From contig CAJTUD010000067.1 in the NCBI GenBank assembly GCA_910579725.1, forward strand, positions 1 to 8,291: a DNA stretch of 8,291 nucleotides, read 5' to 3'. Source of the stretch: an uncultured Oscillospiraceae bacterium. Its GTDB lineage: Bacteria > Bacillota > Clostridia > Oscillospirales > Oscillospiraceae. This document shows positions 1 through 5,647 of this stretch, piece after piece. The position numbers were made by a program, and so were the translations under genes. Each line of letters starts with the position of its first letter. The first letter of the stretch is position 1. The notes under the pieces were generated by a model that saw only the letters and a list, made by a program, of their open reading frames with translations, searched no databases and had not been told where the DNA came from.

Positions 1-901
1 TGAGATTGAAAATCTTTGCCCAATGCTCAAACCCAGGAGAGTTGATTTTCTGCATCCTGGCTTGAATATCAATGAGCATATTCGGCTTGGAGGATGCTGC
101 CGCTCTTGCTTTGGGAGCGACAATTCGCTTGCCGGAAATGCGCTCCATAATCGCCGCTTCGGTGTAATCGTCACCAAGAGAATCGCAGCGGATGAACCGT
201 TTACCGTTTGGGATTTTGAACGCCAGATGTTTGCCCCGCTTAACCTCCGCTCCCGCCGTTTTCATGGCGGCGAGGAAGCTGTCAAAATCCTTGCAGCCTT
301 GACCGAGGGCGGTATCGATCAAGCCCTCCAACTGGCCCCGGACGGTAGGCGGCTTATCCTCCCCCAACCATGTGCCATAGCTGCCCCGGCTGGGCTTCGG
401 CTCCGCAATCACCGACAGCCCATTTTCCAGGCACAGCATATCGGAGATTTTACGAATTGCGAATGAGGACCGCCAGAAGTTTCGGAATTTCCGGGTGCAG
501 TCTATGGCAGTCGAGTTAAACACAATATGCGAGTGAATGTGATGTTTGTCAATATGGGTGCAGACGATAAAGGCGTGTTTGCCCTTTGTCAGCGACATAG
601 CGAGGTCATAGCCGATCTTGTTCGCCAGTTCCGGCGTAATCTCTCCCGGCTTAAAAGACTGACGCAAGTGGTAGGCGATCACATCATTCTCTTTTCGCTC
701 CCTGCCAGTAATGGCGGCGTACTGCCGCTTGGAGAATAGAAACTCCTGGTCAGCGATAGACGGATTGCACTGGTAAGCCGTGACCAAATCGCCGCCGTTG
801 GTTTTCTCTGGATTCTCCACATAGTCTGTCACCCGGCCCAGGGCCTCCGCCACGGTCCGGCCCTTGCCGCTATGCAGGGGCATCAAGCGTGTTGTTGCCA
901 T
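1..901 (-). CDS. Relaxase / mobilization nuclease (C-terminus beyond window edge)
   Basis: This is the N-terminal 300 residues of a relaxase of the Relaxase/Mobilization nuclease family (PF03432 type). Such enzymes nick the element's oriT, stay bound to the 5' end and lead the strand into a recipient through a helper conjugation system. The frame is open from ATG at 901 to the window edge with no stop. The start MATTRLMPLH is typical of Clostridia mobilizable elements. Tyr27 in DYVENPEKT is the likely nicking tyrosine. The metal-binding signature H116-x-D118-x2-H121-x-H123-x-H125 with Asn129 is complete (THIDKHHIHSHIVFN). The start is supported by GGGGAGG seven bases upstream. It follows mobC on the same strand, separated by a hairpin with a T-run. 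Nothing in the visible part is broken. The C-terminal part, usually helical or primase-like, cannot be judged. Confidence 0.93.
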   Translation of the reverse strand, partial: MATTRLMPLHSGKGRTVAEALGRVTDYVENPEKTNGGDLVTAYQCNPSIADQEFLFSKRQYAAITGRERKENDVIAYHLRQSFKPGEITPELANKIGYDLAMSLTKGKHAFIVCTHIDKHHIHSHIVFNSTAIDCTRKFRNFWRSSFAIRKISDMLCLENGLSVIAEPKPSRGSYGTWLGEDKPPTVRGQLEGLIDTALGQGCKDFDSFLAAMKTAGAEVKRGKHLAFKIPNGKRFIRCDSLGDDYTEAAIMERISGKRIVAPKARAAASSKPNMLIDIQARMQKINSPGFEHWAKIFNL

Positions 902-923
902 CTTTACATCCTCCCCTCAAATG

Positions 924-957
924 AAAAAGTGGTGGGCCGTAAAATGCGGCCCACCAC
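924..957 (-). terminator. Hairpin with T-run between mobC and relaxase (internal terminator or attenuator)
   Basis: Perfect 11-bp GC-rich arms at 929-939 and 947-957 enclose a 7-nt loop. On the minus strand the stem is followed directly by five Ts (924-928), the layout of an intrinsic terminator. It lies between the mobC stop (965) and the relaxase ribosome site, so it could end or attenuate transcription inside the mob operon. On the plus strand no T-run follows. Confidence 0.65.
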
Positions 958-964
958 GAGATTG

Positions 965-1300
965 TTATTTGATTTTCGATAGCTGCTCCAAAATGTTTCC
1001 GAAAAGCCCGCTGGCCTCCGTCAGCTTTGCGGTGATCTCGTCCACCTCGTCGGGGTAGACCCCGCCGCCGGAATTGACCCGGCGGGCGATCTGATTCACA
1101 TTGTTGGAGGTATGGCGCAGGAGCTTGGCGCACTCGTCCAGCTCCTTAATTTGCAGTTGGACAATGTAGCCGTCAATACACATCTTCCGAATGTATGCAC
1201 TCATGTTCCGAACGCCCATCAGTGCCATTCTCTGTTCGATTAACTCCCGTTCCTCGTCCGTTACCTTGAAATAAATACCGCTGGATTTCTCTTTCGCCAT
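965..1300 (-). CDS. mobC: MobC-family relaxosome accessory protein
   Basis: 111-aa protein of the MobC family (PF05713 type), which binds oriT beside the relaxase and helps open the DNA for nicking. An N-terminal ribbon-helix-helix-like part (about residues 8-45) is followed by the family signature LLRHTSNNVNQIARRVN at residues 60-76 and a helical C-terminus. I chose ATG 1300 rather than the in-frame ATG at 1327, because TAAGGAGG lies four bases before it and the longer form would overlap the preceding gene. The stop codon of that gene (1309-1311) is part of this ribosome site, so the two are probably translationally coupled. The relaxase gene follows downstream. The gene looks intact; its DNA target is not shown by the sequence. 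Confidence 0.88.
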   Translation of the reverse strand: MAKEKSSGIYFKVTDEERELIEQRMALMGVRNMSAYIRKMCIDGYIVQLQIKELDECAKLLRHTSNNVNQIARRVNSGGGVYPDEVDEITAKLTEASGLFGNILEQLSKIK

Positions 1301-1308
1301 AGTCCTCC

Positions 1309-1518
1309 TTATCGCCGCTTCTGCCAAACGAGGTCATAGCCGAGAGCGTCAGCCAGCTCCACGGCCTCCTTGTAGCGCAGGGATTCCCGGCGCAGCTTGT
1401 CGGAGAGGTTGGGGACGCTGGGACTCCACCTGTACTGCTCCGCCAGCTTTTCCACCAGCTCGCTCATGGTGAAGCCCTCCCGGACAATGTAGGCTTTGAT
1501 TTCGTTCCTGATATTCAT
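1309..1518 (-). CDS. Small helix-turn-helix-like protein, first gene of the mob operon
   Basis: 69-aa basic protein with the look of a minimal HTH domain: a helix at TMSELVEKLAEQ (residues 18-29), SVPNLSDKLRR (35-45) as possible recognition helix, and a C-terminal block RYKEAVELADALGYDLVWQKRR. Similar short proteins recur beside mob genes in gut Clostridia elements. A role as operon repressor or relaxosome helper is inference. ATG 1518 is chosen over the upstream ATG at 1614 because AAGGAGA lies eight bases before it and the extra residues look non-coding. Its TAA lies inside the ribosome site of mobC eight bases on. A 10-bp direct repeat (ATACGATTAT on the coding strand, 1517-1526 and 1535-1544) flanks its ribosome site and could be an operator. 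Confidence 0.72.
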   Translation of the reverse strand: MNIRNEIKAYIVREGFTMSELVEKLAEQYRWSPSVPNLSDKLRRESLRYKEAVELADALGYDLVWQKRR

Positions 1519-1783
1519 AATCGTATCTCCTTCGATAATCGTATTCGCCATCCGGCGTAGAATTTGAAAGCGCCCCCAGCGGCCTGGGCAAGCTGTTCGC
1601 AATGCCCAGGTCACAGGAACGCATATCGAGTTTCAGCGTTCAGCGTGAAGTCATGCGGAACTGTGAAAACCAGCAGAGGACAACGTACCATGTTCGCTGT
1701 CCAGCGTTGCGTGTTTCCATGAAAAATCGCAATTCTGACGCTGCTTTGTTCGCTGATTTCACATGGATTGAAATTTAGGACAC
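1519..1783. other. Non-coding stretch between recombinase and mob operon; candidate oriT region
   Basis: No convincing gene lies here. An inverted repeat with perfect 8-bp arms (CCTGGGCA 1583-1590 and TGCCCAGG 1603-1610) has a possible 2-bp inner stem, and on the minus strand GC-rich CCGCTGGGGGCGC follows it. The word CAGCGTT/G occurs at 1634-1640, 1641-1647 and 1702-1708. A non-coding hairpin directly upstream of HTH-mobC-relaxase is where oriT sits in many mobilizable elements. I could not match a known nick-site consensus, so the call is positional. No good promoter for the mob operon was found here. Confidence 0.35.
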
Positions 1784-1815
1784 AAAAAGGGCGGTCTGCT
1801 TGACGCAAACCGCCC
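1784..1815 (-). terminator. Intrinsic terminator after the recombinase gene
   Basis: On the minus strand GGGCGGT (1809-1815 read backwards) pairs with ACCGCCC (1789-1795). The stem extends by three more pairs past one mismatch to a 5-nt loop, and TTTTTGTG follows. It begins about 15 bases after the recombinase stop codon and separates recombinase transcription from the mob operon. Confidence 0.8.
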
Positions 1816-1830
1816 TCCGGCACAGCATAG

Positions 1831-3516
1831 TCAATTTTGAGCCGCCGCCCGTTTCTTCTTTTCACGGGAGCGCCGGGAGTATTCCCGCTGCTTTTCCCGT
1901 TTCTTCCGCAACCGCTCCTGTTCCGCCAGTTCCTCCGGCGTAGGCTCCGGGATAGGCACGTCAAATTTGCCGATGAACTTCAGATAAATGTCGACCTCCT
2001 GCATCCGCTCACCGCTGGACCTGTCCGGCGCATGGACAACGATCTTGTCCACAAACTCAAAAATCATCGGCGTGGTCAGCACCGAAAAATCGGTGTACCG
2101 CTTGACCAGCTCCAGGAATTGATCGGCCCGGTCCGTGTCGGCGTTGAACGTATCCAACTCCGCCTGTTCCCGCACGATTGCCGCATCCAATTCCTCCTGC
2201 TCACGCTCATACCCGTCCGCCAGCAGCTTGAATCGCTTCTCCGTCAGACTGCCTGTGGCAAAGGATTCATAGAGTTTCTTTATCAGTCCGTCCAGTTCTG
2301 CGGACCGTTTGCGGTCCCGGTTCAGCTTGCGCTTCAACTCCTTCGCGGCGTTGTCCTGCCGAAGCTGGGAGGCGGCGCGAATCTTCTCGACAAAGCCCTT
2401 TTCATCGGAGATCGCATAGGCGCTGACTGTTCGGATGGTATCCAATATCAACGCCCGAACCGCTTTCGTGGATATATAGTGGCTGCAACACTTCTGCTCT
2501 GACTGTTTGGCGGTCAGCATATAAGTGGCGCAATTATAATTATCGCCAGCGTAAAGACCGCTTTCCGGGTCTGGCGTCCAGCCCTCTCTCAATGCCCTGC
2601 CGCCCCGTTTGTGGTTATACATCCTGGCCCCGCACTCAGCGCAGAACAACAGCCCCGTCAAAGGATTGGCCTCGCCCGTGGTGTCTGTCCGGCGAACCGT
2701 CTGCCGTGACCGCTGGGCAAGTTTCCACGTCTCCGCATCCACAATGGCCTCGTGGGTGTTCTCAAAAATCAGCCATTCCTCCGGGGGACGCTTTATCATC
2801 CTTTTATCCTTATAGGAGGGCTTGTAAGAGCGGAAGTTGACCGTGTGGCCCATATACTCCGGCTTGGCGAGAATATCCCGAATTGTGGCATCCGTCCAGT
2901 CATAGGGACGAGACATATCCGTTTTACTCTGGCACGTTCCCCGGCCCCGTTGGGCGAGATAGTAGGAGGGACGTTCCACCTTATCCTCCATCAGCGTTCT
3001 GGCAATCGAAAGAGGGCCTTTTCCCTCCGCGCTCAAATGGAAAATGCGGCGCACAACGTCTGCCGCTTCTTCATCCACCAGCCAGTGGTGCTTTTCCACC
3101 GGGTCCTTTTTGAATCCATAGGGAATTGTGTTCGTGACGGGCTTGCCGGACTTGCCTCGTATCTGATATTGCGCTTTCTGTTTTCGGCTGCAATCACGGA
3201 CGTACCATTCCGACATGATGTTGATGAACGGGGCAAACTCTCCCGTACTCTGGTCCTCGCTGTCCACTCCGTTGGAGATGGCAATAAACCGGACCCCATG
3301 CTGCCTAAAGAGGATTTCCGTATAAAACCCTGTTTGCAGATAGTCTCTCCCGACACGGCTCATATCCTTGGCGATCACGCAACCGACCTTCCCAGCCTCA
3401 ATGTCCGCGACAAGCTGTTTCCAACTGGGCCGCTCGAAGTTTGCCCCGCTCCATCCGTCATCCGTATAGTGGGCGATGTTGGTAAATCCCCGCTGGGCGG
3501 CATAGCTTTCGAGCAT
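1831..3516 (-). pseudogene. Large serine recombinase (TnpX/TndX-like), N-terminus with catalytic serine missing
   Basis: The frame encodes 561 residues of a large serine recombinase, the type that integrates and excises Clostridia mobile elements. Visible parts: the second half of the resolvase domain (about 1-115), including DDGWSGANFERP and the arginine motif SRVGR at 53-57; a recombinase domain (about 150-265); a zinc ribbon with C292, C295, C329 and C343/C344; a coiled coil (about 385-460); a DUF4368-like region (about 465-520); and a basic tail. Complete relatives start about 25-35 residues earlier, with a Y-x-R-L-S motif carrying the nucleophilic serine. Here similarity ends at ISQKAML, about 3525; upstream codons are unrelated and reach a TGA within 13 codons. 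I saw no YxRLS-like motif in any minus frame up to about 3720. ATG 3516 has only a weak AAAAGG site. A made protein should bind DNA but not cut it. Confidence 0.8.
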
Positions 3517-3798
3517 GGCCTTTTGGGATATATTGTGTAAAGGGTGGTTTCACCATCCAAATACACATTGACTGATGGTTCATTTGTGGCAAGATGACGC
3601 AGGTCGGAAAGGCGGTGATCGACCAGCAGAAGGGAACCGAAGCGGGAGCCTCTAGGGATGACCTGGGCGCTCCGTTCTCTTTGTCGGCCATCTCGAAGAG
3701 CGCACTTACTCATCACCGGCTAGGGGCCCCGATGGTGGTACTGCCTGACGGCAGCCGTGCGCCCTCCGGGGGCGGTTCCGTCGGGGTGTCCTCCCCTG

Positions 3799-3812
3799 CT
3801 GGTATATACCAG
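3799..3812. repeat. Palindrome CTGGTATATACCAG (first copy of the GGTATATACC core)
   Basis: A perfect 14-bp palindrome whose 10-bp core (3801-3810) recurs exactly at 3900-3909. It could be a dimeric repressor site or part of an attachment site; the sequence alone does not decide. Confidence 0.6.
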
Positions 3813-3894
3813 TAGACGCCAACGGCGGCTTGGTCATCGGATGCAGCCGCGCCGATGCACTGGGGGCTTGGGGGCCTCGGCCACCAACAAGCGG

Positions 3895-3913
3895 CACAGG
3901 GTATATACCTGTG
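3895..3913. repeat. Inverted repeat CACAGG / CCTGTG with second GGTATATACC core
   Basis: Arms CACAGG (3895-3900) and CCTGTG (3908-3913) enclose the same GGTATATACC core as the site 99 bp to the left; the flanks differ. It lies about 15 bases from the change to AT-rich DNA and about 120 bases upstream of the flavoprotein start codon. Confidence 0.6.
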
Positions 3914-3974
3914 CATTGCTTGCTGCTACTACTATACTGAGTTTCTAAAATGGATTAAATGTTGTTCAGCTTGG

Positions 3975-3983
3975 TGGTATACT
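3975..3983 (+). promoter_or_regulatory. Extended -10 promoter candidate for the flavoprotein gene
   Basis: TGGTATACT fits an extended -10 element (TGn followed by TATACT, five of six consensus bases). At the standard distance upstream only a weak -35 (TTAAAT at 3955-3960) is seen. The implied leader is about 40 nt, before GGAGG at 4014-4018. Confidence 0.45.
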
Positions 3984-4030
3984 TTGTTCGTATCAATTCG
4001 GCAAATCGGGATTGGAGGAATAAGAAATAC

Positions 4031-4579
4031 ATGAATATTTTGGTCATTAATTGCAGCCCTGTAAAAAGTGGTGCTACTGCTGAAATTGTAAAACTGGTAA
4101 GCGAATTTGTAAATGATGGAAACGATGTTAAAACTTTGTGTATAGATGATTACGAGGTTAAATATTGCAAAGGGTGCCGAAGATGCCACAAAACAGCGGA
4201 ATGTTTTCAAAAAGATGATGTGAAAAAAATTATGGAGCAATATGAATGGGCGGATAGAATAGTTTCTGTTTCCCCATCATATTGGGCAGATATTCCCGGA
4301 CAATTTAAGGTATTTATAGATAGATGTACGCCTTGGTGCAACACACATGAGCCACACGCGGCCATTTCCAGCGGAAAGAGAGGATACACGATTGCTTTAA
4401 GAACTGGCGCCAGTATGCCGGAATGTGAAAAAATCATCGGGAGTATAGAGCATTTCTACGGACATTTGGAAATAGCAGCAAGCGGCAGTATTGGGCTTTG
4501 TTCTATAGAATACAAAGAAGCAGTCGCCGATAGAGTTGATGAAATAAAATCGTTTTGTGATTTAATTTCCAATTCGTAA
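4031..4579 (+). CDS. Iron-sulfur flavoprotein-like NAD(P)H/FMN reductase (flavodoxin fold)
   Basis: 182-aa protein of the NADPH-dependent FMN reductase family (PF03358 type). The N-terminal strand and phosphate loop MNILVINCSPVKSGAT fit the FMN phosphate site. Cysteines 46, 49, 52 and 58 (C-x2-C-x2-C-x5-C) match the compact cluster motif of Isf-type iron-sulfur flavoproteins, so a [4Fe-4S] cluster beside FMN is likely. SPSYWADIPGQFKVFIDRC (81-99) is the usual second FMN-contact loop and helix. The protein is cytosolic; redox partner and substrate are not predictable. ATG 4031 is chosen because GGAGG lies 12 bases upstream and the family begins with this strand; the in-frame ATG at 3959 adds residues unlike the family. 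The gene is AT-rich, unlike both flanks, stands alone, and has its own promoter candidate and a downstream hairpin, which suggests horizontal acquisition. Confidence 0.85.
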   Translation: MNILVINCSPVKSGATAEIVKLVSEFVNDGNDVKTLCIDDYEVKYCKGCRRCHKTAECFQKDDVKKIMEQYEWADRIVSVSPSYWADIPGQFKVFIDRCTPWCNTHEPHAAISSGKRGYTIALRTGASMPECEKIIGSIEHFYGHLEIAASGSIGLCSIEYKEAVADRVDEIKSFCDLISNS

Positions 4580-4592
4580 ATTTCGGCTTAAT

Positions 4593-4625
4593 AGGGGGAT
4601 TTCATCTTTTGGGTGAAATCCCCCT
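4593..4625. terminator. Perfect 12-bp hairpin after the flavoprotein gene
   Basis: Arms at 4593-4604 and 4614-4625 are exactly complementary, with a 9-nt loop. It starts 13 bases after the flavoprotein stop, the expected place for a terminator, but no proper T-run follows on either strand. It also marks the border where AT-rich DNA ends and the GC-rich DUF6442-like fragment begins, so it may instead be the end of a mobile segment. Confidence 0.5.
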
Positions 4626-4777
4626 TGACAAATGTTCTCTTGGCAAAAAGCCGGGCGGAGAACCAAGGCAGCGACGGGTTCGGAAAGCAGGTGCTGGAGA
4701 AGTCGGGGAAGCTGGCGGCCCAGATGGGGTTGCTGTTCCTGGGACTGTTTAACCTGGAAATGATTTCATACATCTGA
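4625..4777 (+). pseudogene. Headless fragment of a DUF6442-like small membrane protein
   Basis: One frame reads as coding sequence of about 50 residues ending at TGA 4775-4777. It contains LLAKSRAENQGSDGFGKQV and a hydrophobic end, LAAQMGLLFLGLFNLEM. The motif K-S-R-x-E-N, in the same position relative to a following membrane segment, is found in the intact gene directly downstream (QKSRTEN), so the two appear to be tandem paralogues. No ATG is in frame; TAG at 4592 closes the frame upstream, and the only nearby alternative starts (GTG 4613, TTG 4625) have no ribosome site. It is also shorter than its neighbour, with one instead of three membrane segments, so it may have lost its end too. Most likely the 3' remains of a gene cut by the DNA to its left. 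Confidence 0.6.
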
Positions 4778-4790
4778 ATGAGGGATGGTT

Positions 4791-5111
4791 ATGGACAAGG
4801 AAGAAATTTTGCAGAAGAGCCGAACAGAAAACGCCGCCGGATATATGGACGAGCGAGAGCGGGGCCTGCGCCTGCAGGAGGACTCCTTTGCTCTGGGCTG
4901 CGGCCTGCTGCTGGCTATTATTTTGTTTATCGTCAAGATTCTTCGGGACCAGCCTGCCGCCGATCTTCTGGTCCTGGTTACGGGCATGAGTGCTGCCGGA
5001 TTCCTCTTCCGATGCGTGAAACGCAGGAGAAAGTCCGATGTTTTCTGGGCATCCCTCTGCACTTTGCTGGCGCTGTTCTATCTCTACCGGTTTTTTGCAG
5101 GAGCGGCATAA
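4791..5111 (+). CDS. Small three-segment membrane protein, DUF6442-like
   Basis: 106-aa protein. A charged N-terminus, MDKEEILQKSRTEN, typical of the DUF6442 family as I recall it, is followed by hydrophobic stretches at about 35-51, 56-73 and 84-102, separated by KRRRK, so it is probably an inner-membrane protein with three helices. Function is unknown. ATG 4791 is preferred over ATG 4785 because family members start at this MDKEE and AGGGA (4781-4785) is well spaced from it. Its TAA overlaps the ATG of the following XRE regulator by one base (TAATG), so the two are made together. In Firmicutes, small membrane proteins are often paired with short XRE regulators. Control of one by the other is plausible but not shown. 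No promoter was found; transcription may come through the fragment upstream. Confidence 0.75.
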   Translation: MDKEEILQKSRTENAAGYMDERERGLRLQEDSFALGCGLLLAIILFIVKILRDQPAADLLVLVTGMSAAGFLFRCVKRRRKSDVFWASLCTLLALFYLYRFFAGAA

Positions 5112-5317
5112 TGGGCGACAAGCTGATCTTGAAAAATCGTCTGAAGGACGCGCGAACGGAAAAGAAGCTCTCCCAGGCAGAGCTGGCGGAGATGGTGGGT
5201 GTATCCCGCAACACCATCAGCTCCATTGAGACCGGTCAGTTCAACCCCACCGCCAAGCTGGCGCTGGTGCTGTGCATCGCTCTGGACAAGAAATTCGAGG
5301 AGCTCTTCTATTTTTAG
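5111..5317 (+). CDS. Short XRE-family transcriptional regulator
   Basis: 68-aa protein consisting almost only of an HTH_3/XRE domain: helix 1 at ILKNRLKDARTEK, the HTH at LSQAELAEMVGVSRNTISSIE (20-40) with SRNTISSIE as recognition helix, then TGQFNPTAKLALVLCIALDKKFEELF. The ending KKFEELFYF is typical of the compact YozG/PF01381-like regulators. There is no effector domain. Its start overlaps the stop of the membrane protein gene by one base. It probably controls its own operon. A GC-rich hairpin ten bases after the stop closes the unit against the convergent barstar gene. Confidence 0.88.
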   Translation: MGDKLILKNRLKDARTEKKLSQAELAEMVGVSRNTISSIETGQFNPTAKLALVLCIALDKKFEELFYF

Positions 5318-5326
5318 AATGTGGAA

Positions 5327-5354
5327 GCCCGGAGAGCGGCAACGCTCCCCGGGC
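5327..5354. terminator. Hairpin between convergent XRE and barstar genes
   Basis: Arms 5327-5338 and 5343-5354 form a 12-pair stem with one A-C mismatch and a GCAA tetraloop. It starts 10 bases after the XRE stop and ends 3 bases from the barstar stop. The T-runs are weak on both sides, so shared termination is likely but not certain. Confidence 0.55.
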
Positions 5355-5357
5355 CTC

Positions 5358-5645
5358 CTATTCGTCCTTGTCAAATAGCACTTCCAGCCCCGGATTGGCC
5401 CGGTCCGCATCCAGCATCGTCTGGATCAGCGACTTGCCGTAGTCCCCCAGCCAGGATACCAGAGTGTCCCCCCTGCGGATGACAATCCGGGTGGGGCCTG
5501 CCCGCTCGGTGAGCAGATCGTAGAGGGCATCCAGATTCCTGCCATAATACTCCGGCAGGGCCAGCTGCTCCGCCAGATGGTTGTGAGCCTCCCGGCGGCT
5601 GATCATTTTCTCCCCGTCCAGAACCACAATCTCCCTATCCGCCAT
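5358..5645 (-). CDS. Barstar-family ribonuclease inhibitor
   Basis: 95-aa cytosolic protein of the barstar family (PF01337), which plugs the active site of barnase-type RNases and protects the producer. The start IVVLDGEKMISRREAHNHLAEQL and the signature LPEYYGRNLDALYDLL (30-45) line up with barstar. Y33, D39 and D43 correspond to barstar Tyr29, Asp35 and Asp39, the residues that fill the barnase site; barstar Trp38 is Tyr42 here. The length is the usual one. ATG 5645 follows GGGGAGGAA. The stop codon of the RNase gene lies two bases before this ATG, inside the ribosome-site region, so RNase and inhibitor are translationally coupled. The pairing with an adjacent barnase makes immunity the most likely role. 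Confidence 0.92.
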   Translation of the reverse strand: MADREIVVLDGEKMISRREAHNHLAEQLALPEYYGRNLDALYDLLTERAGPTRIVIRRGDTLVSWLGDYGKSLIQTMLDADRANPGLEVLFDKDE

Positions 5646-5647
5646 GT

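Larger units (their letters stand above)
3531..3925. other. GC-rich, hairpin-rich junction region without a clear gene
   Basis: About 400 bases lie between the broken recombinase and the AT-rich flavoprotein segment. A minus-strand frame from ATG 3716 (motif SVNVYLDGETTLYTI near its junction with the recombinase) reads like coding sequence. However, it has no ribosome site, then runs out of frame into recombinase DNA, and I do not recognise it; it may be the remnant of another gene. Farther right are short GC-rich hairpins (for example CTGCC/GGCAG near 3738-3751 and CGCCC/GGGCG near 3760-3775) and two palindromes listed separately. The recombination breakpoint that removed the recombinase 5' end lies at the left border. 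Confidence 0.5.

Noticed and set aside
23..739. Plus-strand open frames over the left edge
   Set aside because: They are antisense to the relaxase, whose conserved HIDKHHIHSHIVFN motif fixes the real strand and frame.
1837..3540. Long plus-strand open frames across the recombinase
   Set aside because: They are antisense shadows of the conserved recombinase frame on the minus strand and show no domain of their own.
3505..3540. Programmed ribosomal frameshift at CCCAAAA that would restore the recombinase N-terminus
   Set aside because: The slippery-like run is not in the register needed to move from the upstream frame into the recombinase frame, and no upstream minus frame encodes the catalytic-serine motif.
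3765..3800. Group II intron start (GTGCGCCC near 3758)
   Set aside because: No domain V-like sequence or intron-encoded protein is present and the region is too short; the match is a few bases in GC-rich DNA.
4625..4653. Perfect TTGACA as a -35 for the membrane protein-XRE operon
   Set aside because: No -10-like hexamer lies 16-18 bases downstream, and the hexamer overlaps the hairpin arm and the coding fragment.
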